Positions 6,362 through 14,175 of a DNA stretch of 25,321 nucleotides are shown here, in pieces; within the stretch, counting starts at the first letter, position 1, and each line of letters opens with the position of its first letter. Position numbers and translations under genes: made by a program. The DNA comes from an uncultured Bacilli bacterium (GTDB taxonomy: Bacteria; Bacillota_I; Bacilli_A; RF39; UBA660), in contig CANQFF010000008.1 in the NCBI GenBank assembly GCA_947598345.1, positions 1 through 25,321 of the forward strand, in the 5' to 3' direction. The notes under the pieces are model-generated. The model was not told the origin of the DNA. It ran no database searches and was given only the letters and a program-made list of their open reading frames with translations.

Positions 6362-7612
6362 ATGCCAAAGAAAGCGACTGAAAAGAATACTAAGGGTTCT
6401 AAAAATAATGTAACTAAAAAAACAGTTTCTAAAAAAGTAGAAGTTAAAAAAGAAGCTCCTAAAAAGGTAGAATCAAAAAAAGAAACTCCAAAAAAAGAAG
6501 AAGTTAAAAAAGAAACTGTAAAAGTTATGAAAAAAGAAAAGAAAGGAAAATTTAAAAATCTAATAAATGAAATTACTAAAAATACTCCATTTGCTATATC
6601 ATTATGTGCAATTGTAATATTAATTGCTGCTTTAGTTTTAGTATTATTCATGAAAAGAATACCAAAGACTTCTGATGGTAAAGAGATTGTTGCTACTATC
6701 AATGGTAAAAAATTTACTGCTGATGAATTATATGAAAATTTAAAAGAATCAGCTGGAACAACTTCATTACTTGAATTAGTAGATTCTTATATTGCAGAAA
6801 AAGAAGTAACTGTAACTGATGAAGACAAAGATTATGTAAAAGAAGTTGTTGATTACTACAAAGAATATGCTGATTATTATGGAGTAGATTTAAAAACTTT
6901 CCTATCTAGTTATATGGGATTAAGTGGAATTGAAACAGAAGATGAGTTTAGTGATTTTGTTTTAAATGATTATAAAAAGACTTTAGCTGTTAGAAAATTT
7001 ATTGGTGATAATGCTGAAGAAGATGATTTAAAAGAATATTATAAAGAGAATTATTCTGATACGATTACAGCAAAACATATTTTAATTGAAATAGATAAAG
7101 ATGCTGAAGATGCGGACAAAGCTGATAAAGAAGCATATGAAAAAGCTGTTGATTTAATCGATGAATTAAATGATACTAGTTCTAAAAAACTTACAAGTAA
7201 ATTTGAAAAATTAGCTAAAGAAAATTCAGATGATACAGCTACATATTCAAATGGAGGTTTAATAGAAGATTTTTCTAAGACAAGTGTAGAAGAAGCTTTC
7301 TACAATGCTGCTAGCAAATTAAAAGATGGTGAATACACTAAAGAGCCAGTTAAAACTTCATATGGATATCATATAATTTTAAAAGTTAGTTCAACTCCAG
7401 TAAAAGATTACAAAGATATTAAAGATGATGTTAGAAAAAAATATGCAGAAAGTTTACTATCATCTGATAATACTCTACAAACACTTAAATGGGATGAATT
7501 AAGAAAACAATACAAATTTTCAATTAAAGATGATTTCTTAAAGAAAATATACAATGATAGTATTGATGCTGTAAAAGATAGTAAAAAAGATTCAAAAGAT
7601 GATGAAGAGTGA
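6362..7612 (+). CDS. prsA: PrsA/SurA-type peptidyl-prolyl isomerase, membrane-anchored
   Basis: Extracytoplasmic foldase that helps exported proteins fold. The 416-aa product has a Lys/Glu-rich cytoplasmic tail (1-65) built of irregular KKVE/KKE/PKK repeats, one TM helix (about 76-97), a SurA-N-like helical part starting VATINGKKFTADELYE, and a parvulin/PPIC domain (about 236-355) with AKHILIE, NGGLIEDF and YGYHIILKV motifs. Classical PrsA is a lipoprotein; this one has no lipobox and is anchored by an internal helix. ATG 6362 follows AAGGAGAGG; an in-frame ATG at 6326 is upstream of that site and rejected. The gene converges on recX. Neighbouring envelope genes (signal peptidase, HtrA) fit an export quality-control role. 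Confidence 0.88.
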   Translation: MPKKATEKNTKGSKNNVTKKTVSKKVEVKKEAPKKVESKKETPKKEEVKKETVKVMKKEKKGKFKNLINEITKNTPFAISLCAIVILIAALVLVLFMKRIPKTSDGKEIVATINGKKFTADELYENLKESAGTTSLLELVDSYIAEKEVTVTDEDKDYVKEVVDYYKEYADYYGVDLKTFLSSYMGLSGIETEDEFSDFVLNDYKKTLAVRKFIGDNAEEDDLKEYYKENYSDTITAKHILIEIDKDAEDADKADKEAYEKAVDLIDELNDTSSKKLTSKFEKLAKENSDDTATYSNGGLIEDFSKTSVEEAFYNAASKLKDGEYTKEPVKTSYGYHIILKVSSTPVKDYKDIKDDVRKKYAESLLSSDNTLQTLKWDELRKQYKFSIKDDFLKKIYNDSIDAVKDSKKDSKDDEE

Positions 7613-7632
7613 TATTTAAATATCACTCTTTT
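7605..7632. terminator. Shared terminator between prsA and recX
   Basis: Perfect 26-bp inverted repeat (7605-7630, arms AAGAGTGATATTT) containing both stop codons, followed by a short T run on the plus strand. It suits the plus strand better; the minus strand has no T tract after it. Confidence 0.7.
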
Positions 7633-8386
7633 CTAATAAATCATTAATTTTATCTATCTCAAATCCCTTTGATAACATATTTTTTTTAACATTAACTTCT
7701 AAATCCTTACCACTATATTTTTTGCTTAATTTAAAATATATTTTTTCAAATTCCTTTTTTATTATATTATCTTCATCAAGTAAATTTTTATCAATAATAT
7801 TTATTATTTTATCTTTAGAATACCCCATATTTATAAATTCGTTTAACAGTTTTTGCTTTAAATAATAATTTGAATATTTATGATTATTTTTTATTTTGTT
7901 TAAAATTAATTTTTCTAATCTTTCATTTATAAATTCGTCATCAACATTATTTAATTCTTTTTCAATTATTTCTATAGGAATATCTTGATCTAAAAGTTCA
8001 ACTCTTATTTTATTTATACCACTTTTACTTAAATATACTTTATCATTAATGAAAGCTCTACAATATTTTATATCATCAATAAAACCTTTTTCTTTTAGTC
8101 TAAATATTATTCTTTCAATTTCATCATCAGTTAAGTCAGTTTTATTTAAGTATTCTTTTATCTGTTTTTGACTTCTCATTTTTTTTGATATATATTTTAA
8201 TGTTTTGTCATATATTTTATAATAATTAGTATCTGATATTATTTTTTTATAAACATCGTCACTAATGTTTTTTTTATACAATAAATTATTTTCTAATATA
8301 ACATTATCATAAGTAATAATAATATCATCATCAGTTAATATTTTATACATATTATTTTTTAATTTTATAATTTTATTAATATTCAT
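7616..8386 (-). CDS. recX: RecX-family regulator of RecA
   Basis: RecX binds the RecA filament and limits recombination. The 256-aa product matches the long Bacillus-type RecX, built of three-helix repeats. Diagnostic parts are KTLKYISKKMRSQKQIKEYL (the first repeat), LKEKGFIDDIKYCRAFINDK (the FIDD motif) and SGINKIRVELLDQDIP. The N-terminal 60 residues form the variable extension seen in Firmicutes. ATG 8386 follows GGTGG with 5-nt spacing. A good promoter lies just upstream. No recA or other SOS gene is adjacent, and I see no LexA box at this promoter. Confidence 0.88.
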   Translation of the reverse strand: MNINKIIKLKNNMYKILTDDDIIITYDNVILENNLLYKKNISDDVYKKIISDTNYYKIYDKTLKYISKKMRSQKQIKEYLNKTDLTDDEIERIIFRLKEKGFIDDIKYCRAFINDKVYLSKSGINKIRVELLDQDIPIEIIEKELNNVDDEFINERLEKLILNKIKNNHKYSNYYLKQKLLNEFINMGYSKDKIINIIDKNLLDEDNIIKKEFEKIYFKLSKKYSGKDLEVNVKKNMLSKGFEIDKINDLLEKSDI

Positions 8387-8401
8387 GTTACCACCATAAC
8401 A

Positions 8402-8430
8402 ATTTTAACACATACAAATGTTTTAGTCAA
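8402..8430 (-). promoter_or_regulatory. Promoter of recX
   Basis: Minus strand TTGACT (8425-8430), 17-nt spacer ending TGTGT, TAAAAT (8402-8407); the -10 ends only 15 nt before the ATG, so the leader should be about 8-9 nt. Confidence 0.75.
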
Positions 8431-8464
8431 TAAAAGAAGATATTTAATATTCAATATCTTCTTT
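8430..8464 (-). terminator. Terminator of the six-gene GGDEF operon
   Basis: A 12-bp perfect stem AAAGAAGATATT/AATATCTTCTTT (8433-8444 with 8453-8464) with an 8-nt loop and a short T tract on the minus strand. It contains the stop codon and borders the recX -35 box. Confidence 0.7.
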
Positions 8465-10516
8465 ATTATTTTTCATATCAAGTGTGGCTTCATTTACTGC
8501 ATCATCAACAGTTTTTATCGCATCACTTATTATACTATATCCACTCGCTGCACCAAAACCGTGTGAAAGACCTTTTAATTCTTTATTTAATTTTCTTAAA
8601 TATGAAATAACTTGTTTTTCACTATAACCAACTAAATATATCAAAAATTCATTACCATCAGTTCTTATTATTTCACTATTGTGTAATTGATGCATAATAA
8701 GTATATTTGCAGCTTCAGTTATTACCCTATCCCCTTCTTCTCTTCCATAATTATCATTTATATAAGAAATATTATTTAAATCAATTATTATGATAGCTTG
8801 AGGGTATACTTCTGAATCATCCCAAGATTCTATTTTACTGTTTAGGTAAGCCCTATTTTTTAATGATGTCAATTGGTCTATATATTTCATCTTATCCTCT
8901 TTAGATAAATGAACCTTTTTATTCTTTTTCATAGTTTTTAACATCACTTTAAAATGAGCAGAAAAATCTATTACCAAATATATGCATAAAGCTATTATTA
9001 TTATTACTAACAAGTATATTACATTTACATTTTCATAAGCAATAGAACTATAATTCAAAGAATATAATTCATTAAATGATATAAATGAAACATAAAAATC
9101 AAATATATTTTCAAATACCTTATTATCGTTAAAATCATTAATCACATAATTATATTTACCTGTTGAATCTACTAGATAATTAATTTTTGTATCCTTTAAA
9201 TATGAAGTTTTATAATAGTTATAATTTTCCAAATCTATTATAGTTATATCATCATCTTTAAAATCTTTTACCAATTCGCTTAAATTATTATATGATTTAA
9301 TTTTAGCGCCATTATCTACAACAAATTTTTCTAAATAAGTACCTTTTACGACAGAAACTTCTTTATCTTTTAAAGAATTAACACTGTCTATTATATATTC
9401 ATTATCATTACCAGATATTATTGCTAAATTTTTATTAAAAATTCCAGCAGTATTATAAACTTCATTTACATAAACAATATCATTAACTATATTTAGTGTA
9501 AAATCTACTTTATTTGAATTTATATCTTGAAGTAGCTTATTTATACTATTATACTTAGTATAAGTTATTGAAATACCTGAAAATTTATTAAATCCTTTCA
9601 ATATAAGACCACTCAATCCAGATATTTTTTTATTATCTAGTGTACTATATATTCCATAATCGATAAATCCAAAAACATAACTTTTACTATTTAATTTTTT
9701 TCTATCTAAATCACTAACATTTTTAAAACTAAAATAATCTTCTAGTAAATTGGAATTATAACTATCCTCATAATTATCTTTTTTCCAAGAATTATAACTT
9801 TTATGAAAAATACTATTTAAATTTTTTGGACCTTCTGTTAATAATACAACATACTTAGATAAATCGTTTAGCTGAAAAGAAATTTTATAATCATTTTCTA
9901 GCATCTCTTTAATAAATAAAGTTTTTGGTAGTATAATTCCATCCAAATCACTACTTTGGCTATCTTGATCAGTTTCATCTTTTTTTATTGCATCTTTTAA
10001 ACTAGAATAATTATCATATTGTTCAAATGTTATATCTTGCCCATCAAAATACTCAGATATTGTACTAATATCACCTTCAACAACACCTATTTTAAGACTC
10101 TTTATATCCTCTAATCTTTCATATTCATTACCACTAGTAGTAATTAAAACCATGTTATCTTTTAATAATACAATATCATCTTCACTTACTTTATCTTTCA
10201 AATCAACTTTATATTCGTATTCAACTGTATCATCTGTTTTATATGGAATTACATTAAATTCTAAAGAAAGATTTTTACTTACATAATCTAAATAATCATA
10301 TATAAGTCCGTCCCCTTCATAACTTACTATTGGTATATCATTAAGTAATGCTATATCTATTACATTTCTTTTATTAGAATCTATCCATTTGTTTTCATCG
10401 AGAGTAAGAGCATTTTCATCTCTAAAATTTGAAACAATGTTAAAAATACCAAATCCTAATAATAAAAAGAGCAAAACAATAATAACTATTACTATCTTCT
10501 TTTTACTTTTTTTCAT
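8444..10516 (-). CDS. Membrane sensor with two periplasmic-binding-like domains and a degenerate GGDEF domain
   Basis: The 690-aa product has a TM helix at 8-28, an extracellular part of about 460 residues, a second TM (about 497-518) and a cytoplasmic GGDEF domain (about 543-690). The outer part appears to hold two tandem SBP_bac_3-like solute-binding domains (RNVIDIALLNDIPIVSYEG and SYVFGFIDYGIYSTLDN beginnings, each followed by an LKDKEVSVVKGTYLEKF-type second lobe). The GGDEF domain keeps DQLTSLKNR and the first metal-binding Asp (Asp579), but the signature reads R-T-D-G-N-E-F (620-624): the first Gly is Asp and the metal-binding third residue is Asn. The F-K-x-x-N-D motif is I-S-Y-I-N-D. 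Diguanylate cyclase activity is therefore doubtful. It is the last gene of a six-gene operon, 12 nt after the preceding gene, with AAAGGTG before ATG 10516. Confidence 0.82.
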   Translation of the reverse strand: MKKSKKKIVIVIIVLLFLLLGFGIFNIVSNFRDENALTLDENKWIDSNKRNVIDIALLNDIPIVSYEGDGLIYDYLDYVSKNLSLEFNVIPYKTDDTVEYEYKVDLKDKVSEDDIVLLKDNMVLITTSGNEYERLEDIKSLKIGVVEGDISTISEYFDGQDITFEQYDNYSSLKDAIKKDETDQDSQSSDLDGIILPKTLFIKEMLENDYKISFQLNDLSKYVVLLTEGPKNLNSIFHKSYNSWKKDNYEDSYNSNLLEDYFSFKNVSDLDRKKLNSKSYVFGFIDYGIYSTLDNKKISGLSGLILKGFNKFSGISITYTKYNSINKLLQDINSNKVDFTLNIVNDIVYVNEVYNTAGIFNKNLAIISGNDNEYIIDSVNSLKDKEVSVVKGTYLEKFVVDNGAKIKSYNNLSELVKDFKDDDITIIDLENYNYYKTSYLKDTKINYLVDSTGKYNYVINDFNDNKVFENIFDFYVSFISFNELYSLNYSSIAYENVNVIYLLVIIIIALCIYLVIDFSAHFKVMLKTMKKNKKVHLSKEDKMKYIDQLTSLKNRAYLNSKIESWDDSEVYPQAIIIIDLNNISYINDNYGREEGDRVITEAANILIMHQLHNSEIIRTDGNEFLIYLVGYSEKQVISYLRKLNKELKGLSHGFGAASGYSIISDAIKTVDDAVNEATLDMKNNKEDIEY

Positions 10517-10528
10517 ACTTCACCTTTT

Positions 10529-10960
10529 CTACCATGAAAATTCTTTATCAGTTTTATGTCTGTAACCAATTTGAGGATAAACCTCGCTATCTTCTTTTTC
10601 ACTTTCTACAAATACTTGAAAATCATAAAAACTTAAGTTTTCCTCACTAAAACTTTCTAATGATTCATCGCATTTGTTCTTCAACGATTTAAAATCACTA
10701 TCATCTTTTAAAGTTATATATATTTTTACCATTTTTGAATTAGTACTAGTATAAATTTTTACACTATCTATATCACTTATTTCATTTAATTTTTCTTTAG
10801 CAGAATCTATTTCTTTAGTAGTTAATTTATGATCCTCTACTCCATCCATTCTAGTACTTCTAGAACCTGAAAATAAATTTTTATAAACTAGAAAAGAAAC
10901 AAATATTATGATTAATGCTACCACAGCTATTATCACATATTTAATTTTAAGTTTACCCAT
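10529..10960 (-). CDS. Single-TM protein of unknown function (143 aa)
   Basis: I do not recognise a named family. ATG 10960 follows GAGGTGA, so the in-frame ATG at 10984 is not used. One TM helix spans about residues 7-27, after a short basic start, giving an N-in anchor. The outer part (about 110 aa) has an SR-STRMDG-type beginning, a helix, a beta-rich core with SVKIYTSTNSKMVKIYITL, and a conserved-looking end SEVYPQIGYRHKTDKEFSW. The stretch ENLSFYDFQVFVES may be a beta hairpin. It is fifth of six genes in an envelope operon, between the YtxH-like protein and the GGDEF sensor, so a role in cell-envelope sensing is plausible but unproven. Confidence 0.7.
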   Translation of the reverse strand: MGKLKIKYVIIAVVALIIIFVSFLVYKNLFSGSRSTRMDGVEDHKLTTKEIDSAKEKLNEISDIDSVKIYTSTNSKMVKIYITLKDDSDFKSLKNKCDESLESFSEENLSFYDFQVFVESEKEDSEVYPQIGYRHKTDKEFSW

Positions 10961-10990
10961 ATTTTTCACCTCAACAGCAAACAAGAAGTT

Positions 10991-11407
10991 TTATTTTTCT
11001 TCTTGCTCTAATCTTTTTAAAATTTCCTTTGTAACTAAAATTGCTTTTTCCTTTACAAGAACAGCTGTTTTCTCTAAAATTGGTGCTCCTTTTTCAACTG
11101 CATATTCAACTAATTCCTCTGATTTTTCTTTTATTTGCTGTGCTTTTTTCTTTGCTATTTTAATGGCTTTTTCTTTATCCATTTCCTTTATCTCTAATAA
11201 AATTGAATCTGCCTTTGCTTGAATATTTTCCAATACCTCTTCAGAATCAACATTTTTTGCTTTTTCAACTAATTCATCTATCTTATTTTTTAACTGTTCT
11301 CTATTTTCCTTTCCAGATTTTTTTGTCAAAAGCATTCCCAATCCAGCACCTAAACCAGCACCTAACAAGAACTTGCTAAACCCACCTTTTTTCTTTTTAC
11401 TCATCAT
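10991..11407 (-). CDS. YtxH-like membrane-associated protein
   Basis: Resembles the YtxH family: a short basic head (KKKKGG), a glycine-rich hydrophobic segment KFLLGAGLGAGLGMLLTKKSG, then a long amphipathic Lys/Glu/Ala helix that is probably coiled coil. Length is about 138 aa. Four ATG codons stand in a row (11413, 11410, 11407, 11404); AAAGGA lies 7 nt before 11407, which I chose, but 11404 is also possible. The start overlaps the end of the preceding DUF948-like gene, which implies translational coupling. In Bacillus ytxG (DUF948) and ytxH are also neighbours and belong to the general stress group, so the pair is conserved here. Confidence 0.78.
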   Translation of the reverse strand: MMSKKKKGGFSKFLLGAGLGAGLGMLLTKKSGKENREQLKNKIDELVEKAKNVDSEEVLENIQAKADSILLEIKEMDKEKAIKIAKKKAQQIKEKSEELVEYAVEKGAPILEKTAVLVKEKAILVTKEILKRLEQEEK

Positions 11408-11684
11408 CATCATTTCCTTTCTTTTTTTTAAGTAAAACATTAATAAAATTTGATACTGTAGCGATTATCTTATCACTGACTGAAGATGCAAAATCAGTAG
11501 TTTTATCTATTATGTTAAAAACTCCATCAACTTTTCCCATTTTTTCATTTACATCTTCTATTACATTATCTACTTTTTTTAATGTTCTTATTAATTTTAT
11601 TCCTAATATTATCAAAATAATTATTAAAATTATTAAAGAAATATATAACATCCCTATAAAAAAATCATTTAGGTCTATAATCAT
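11397..11684 (-). CDS. DUF948/YtxG-like membrane protein
   Basis: The 95-aa product has one long TM helix (about 9-30, very rich in Ile/Leu) followed by a helical region with KKVDNVIEDVNEKMGKVDGVF, the valine/aspartate heptad-like pattern of DUF948 (YtxG). The end is basic then acidic (KKKKGNDDDE). ATG 11684 overlaps the stop of the preceding gene (TAATG), with GGAGATG upstream, so it is coupled to it; its own 3' end overlaps the YtxH-like gene. The pairing with a YtxH-like gene supports the call. Confidence 0.8.
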   Translation of the reverse strand: MIIDLNDFFIGMLYISLIILIIILIILGIKLIRTLKKVDNVIEDVNEKMGKVDGVFNIIDKTTDFASSVSDKIIATVSNFINVLLKKKKGNDDDE

Positions 11685-12430
11685 TATTCTTCATCTCCAT
11701 TTTTATATAATGTTGAATCTATAAATCCCAACAAATCTTCATCATCTAAAGAACTATCTTTTTTTTCATTATTATCTGAATACTTTTCTTTTTTTTCTAT
11801 TAACTCATCTAATTTTTTACTTATATCATCAGTTAAATCAGATAGCAAATTTTCATCAATTTCCTTTAATTCTTCATCTTTTTGTTTATTTTCTTCTTCA
11901 TTATCCTTTTTAAATAATATTGAATTATTTCCAAATAAAGTATTTTCTAATTCATCTTCTAATGTCCCATAAGCTTTATTTCTAATTGAGTCAATTGATG
12001 GTTCTTTAGATTCTGATGCTTGTTGAATAACTTCTTTTCTAGTAACAATATCTTCTTTATGATAATTTTTATCTAAAATACCATATACCGGAGAAATTAT
12101 TGGAGTTGGTTTAAAAATTTTCTTTTCTTCCGGTTCTTTTTCTTGTGCTTTAATCCCGTATATTTCTTTTTTTTCAATGCGTTCTACTTTTTCTTCTTTT
12201 TTAGGTAGTATATTTAAATCTCTAAAATCATTGTCATCAAAAAATACTGGTTTATTTTCTTCCTTTTCTATGTTGTATTCATTTAAAATCGTATCATCAT
12301 CATAACTTGGTGTCTTTGCCCCTGGAGATTCTATAGCCACATGAGTAACATCCCTTTTAATTTGTTCAACCTTTACATCATCTTCTACTTCTTCAGTAAA
12401 CATATTTTTTACTTTATCAAAAAATCCCAT
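11684..12430 (-). CDS. Acidic, mostly disordered cytosolic protein (248 aa), unknown function
   Basis: I do not recognise a characterised family. The first 14 residues (MGFFDKVKNMFTEE) could form an amphipathic membrane-binding helix, like the N-terminus of SepF, but no SepF domain follows. Most of the protein is low-complexity Glu/Lys/Asp. A distinct, probably conserved island lies mid-protein: FKPTPIISPVYGILDKNYHK, whose PTP-ISPVYGILD pattern looks like a peptide-binding or self-assembly motif. A second ordered stretch is IRNKAYGTLEDELENTLFG. The end (DEDLLGFIDSTLY) may form a terminal helix. It follows the lipoprotein gene by 13 nt and overlaps the DUF948-like gene, so it belongs to the same envelope operon. 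A scaffold or division-linked role is conjecture. Confidence 0.7.
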   Translation of the reverse strand: MGFFDKVKNMFTEEVEDDVKVEQIKRDVTHVAIESPGAKTPSYDDDTILNEYNIEKEENKPVFFDDNDFRDLNILPKKEEKVERIEKKEIYGIKAQEKEPEEKKIFKPTPIISPVYGILDKNYHKEDIVTRKEVIQQASESKEPSIDSIRNKAYGTLEDELENTLFGNNSILFKKDNEEENKQKDEELKEIDENLLSDLTDDISKKLDELIEKKEKYSDNNEKKDSSLDDEDLLGFIDSTLYKNGDEE

Positions 12431-12443
12431 AATTTCACCTATC

Positions 12444-13058
12444 CTATTCTATTTCACTTTCTTTTTCAAGTTGGAATTTTTCACTACTTCCCTTTGTATT
12501 ATAATCATTATATTTTCCAGTTCTATTTGTGAAATAATCTTCCTCAAGCATAAGAGCCACTATATTATGATTATATTTAATTGTAGATAATATATAAGAT
12601 GCATTTAATATTGTGTCATTTAATTTTTCTTCTGAAACAACTGCTTCTATCTTTGCATAGTTATAGAAGAATTCTATATAAAATAAATCATCTACTTTAT
12701 TTATTTGCAAATAACCAGAATATTTATATCCATCATTCGTAGAAAGCAATTTTGAATAATATAAATTATTATTTTCAACATAGTTATTTACTGTTTTATA
12801 ATAATAACTAACAGCATCAACATATAAATAGTAGTATGTACCATTACAATACAATATGTCATTTAAATCATCACTTTCTATGTAAGTAACGCCACCTGGT
12901 AAATAATATTTATATCCTTGTCCAACTTGATTAAATAGTTTGTTATCCTTAGTTAAAATAACATTTAATATATTATCTATATTTTTTGTGTCAATTCTTA
13001 CAACAGAACAACCAGACAAAGTTAAAATAATAACGATTAATAATATTATTTTTTTCAT
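12444..13058 (-). CDS. Lipoprotein of unknown function (204 aa), first gene of operon
   Basis: Begins MKKIILLIVIILTLSGC, a lipoprotein signal with lipobox LSGC and lipidated Cys17. The mature protein is rich in Tyr and Asn with alternating beta-like segments: YKYYLPGGVTYIESDDLND, then ILYCNGTYYYLYVDAVSYYY, then a long helix with VVSEEKLNDTILNASYIL. The C-terminal 25 residues are charged and probably disordered. I do not recognise a family. ATG 13058 follows AAAGGGTG. As first gene of the operon it has a TATAAT 19 nt before its start. It would sit on the outer membrane face, beside the extracellular domains of the GGDEF sensor and the 143-aa protein encoded downstream. Confidence 0.78.
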   Translation of the reverse strand: MKKIILLIVIILTLSGCSVVRIDTKNIDNILNVILTKDNKLFNQVGQGYKYYLPGGVTYIESDDLNDILYCNGTYYYLYVDAVSYYYKTVNNYVENNNLYYSKLLSTNDGYKYSGYLQINKVDDLFYIEFFYNYAKIEAVVSEEKLNDTILNASYILSTIKYNHNIVALMLEEDYFTNRTGKYNDYNTKGSSEKFQLEKESEIE

Positions 13059-13077
13059 GATACACCCTTTCTACTAT

Positions 13078-13083
13078 ATTATA
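13078..13083 (-). promoter_or_regulatory. -10 box of the six-gene envelope operon
   Basis: Minus strand TATAAT, 19 nt before ATG 13058. No clear -35 is visible; upstream is an A-rich tract (UP-like) and a 14-bp direct repeat. Confidence 0.5.
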
Positions 13084-13111
13084 GCAAATATTTATTTTTT
13101 TTTCTTTATAT

Positions 13112-13147
13112 TTTGTAAAATTTATAAAATTTATTTGTAAAATTTAT
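13112..13147. repeat. Short direct repeat upstream of the envelope operon
   Basis: TTTGTAAAATTTAT occurs at 13112-13125 and 13134-13147, two helical turns apart (22 nt). It could be a regulator-binding site or simple AT-rich redundancy. Confidence 0.35.
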
Positions 13148-13152
13148 GTATA

Positions 13153-13788
13153 TTATTTTTTTACCGTTATCTTATATATGGTAAATCCTTTTTCATGAAA
13201 TTTTTTTTCATACTCAGTTTCAACATTATCTTCTAAATTATCACTATAAAGATCTAAACTTATATCTTCTATTTTATAGTTATAATCTATAAACGAAATA
13301 ATTGAAAACTCAAATAACTTTCTATTATCAGTTTTCATTTCAATTCTTTTATTATTTTTAAATATACTATCGTATCTTTTTAAAAATTCAGTGCTTGTAA
13401 GTCTTCTATTTGCATGTCTATTTTTAGGCCAAGGATCTGAAAAATTTAAATATATAGTATCAATTTCTTTAAAAAAGACTTTTTCTATTTCTTTTGCATC
13501 CATTCTAATTAATTTTAGATTTGGTATAATTTCACCTATTCTATCCAATTTTTGAAGTGCACGAACAATCACACTATCAAATTTTTCTATACCTATAAAA
13601 TTTATTTGTGGATTTTTTTTAGCTTTTTCAATTATAAAATCTCCTTTACCCATACCTATTTCTAAATGTATTTCATTATTATTATTAAACATTTTTTTAT
13701 ATTTACCCTTATATGATTCATAATCTTTTATTATATAAGGAGAAGTATTTATAAAATCATTGGCATTTTTTACATTTCTAAGTCTCAT
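13153..13788 (-). CDS. trmB: tRNA (guanine-N7-)-methyltransferase
   Basis: SAM-dependent enzyme that methylates G46 in the tRNA variable loop. The 211-aa product has the SAM-binding motif LEIGMGKGDF (42-51), IGIEKFD, IRMDAKEIE, the hallmark FSDPWPKNRHANRRL (116-130) and the final TEYEKKFHEKGFTIYK, all in order. Length matches bacterial TrmB. ATG 13788 follows GGTGAT. An extended -10 promoter lies directly upstream. No hairpin terminator is visible after it, so some transcripts may continue into the lipoprotein operon 94 nt downstream. Confidence 0.96.
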   Translation of the reverse strand: MRLRNVKNANDFINTSPYIIKDYESYKGKYKKMFNNNNEIHLEIGMGKGDFIIEKAKKNPQINFIGIEKFDSVIVRALQKLDRIGEIIPNLKLIRMDAKEIEKVFFKEIDTIYLNFSDPWPKNRHANRRLTSTEFLKRYDSIFKNNKRIEMKTDNRKLFEFSIISFIDYNYKIEDISLDLYSDNLEDNVETEYEKKFHEKGFTIYKITVKK

Positions 13789-13804
13789 TTAATCACCATT
13801 AAAA

Positions 13805-13815
13805 ATTATAACACA
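13805..13815 (-). promoter_or_regulatory. Extended -10 promoter of trmB
   Basis: Minus strand TGTGTTATAAT; no clear -35 at the right distance. The -10 ends 16 nt before the ATG. Confidence 0.5.
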
Positions 13816-13866
13816 TTTTGTAAATATAATAAATAATATGCATATATTTTAATATGGGAGGTTGTT

Positions 13867-14154
13867 ATGAAAGATAAAAGAAATTGCGGAAATAATATGA
13901 GTTATCCAGTATACCAAGCGCCAATGATGGTTCCACCTATGGGGTATCCTGTAGGTTATCCTGATACTTTTCAAGGTATGCCTAGTGGAATTATGAATGG
14001 TAATATAACTAGCAACACATTTGAACAACAAATTAACAATATTGAACAACAATTAAATTTGCTTGATCAAAGAGTTACTAGATTAGAAAAATTAGGTAGT
14101 ACAACAACTAACAATTATAATAAATATAGTGACTCTAATTACTATATGGTTTAA
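13867..14154 (+). CDS. Small Tyr/Pro/Met-rich protein with C-terminal coiled coil (possible spore surface protein)
   Basis: A 95-aa frame with GGGAGG before ATG 13867 and a strong terminator after the stop. Residues 1-10 are basic and hold one Cys. Residues 11-50 are rich in Pro, Met, Tyr and Gly (MSYPVYQAPMMVPPMGYP), a composition common in spore coat and exosporium proteins. Residues about 56-80 (QQINNIEQQLNLLDQRVTRL) form an amphipathic helix with clear heptads, probably an oligomerising coiled coil. The tail is Asn/Tyr/Ser-rich. I know no named family. Position directly before sspI in the same direction and composition suggest a spore-layer protein; that is inference. CATATATT at 13841 resembles a mother-cell -10 box but no matching -35 is convincing. 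Confidence 0.7.
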   Translation: MKDKRNCGNNMSYPVYQAPMMVPPMGYPVGYPDTFQGMPSGIMNGNITSNTFEQQINNIEQQLNLLDQRVTRLEKLGSTTTNNYNKYSDSNYYMV

Positions 14155-14175
14155 AGAAACTTTGTTTCTTTTTTT
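14153..14175 (+). terminator. Terminator of the 95-aa protein gene
   Basis: Stem AAAGAAAC/GTTTCTTT (14153-14160 with 14164-14171), 3-nt loop, T tract to 14175. Confidence 0.85.

Noticed and set aside
6247..6702. 151-codon minus-strand open frame over the start of prsA
   Set aside because: It is the antisense of the Lys-rich prsA N-terminus, giving a Phe/Ser/Thr-rich nonsense product, and has no ribosome site.
11684..12430. SepF as identity of the acidic 248-aa protein
   Set aside because: Only the first 14 residues resemble the SepF membrane helix; the SepF globular domain is absent.
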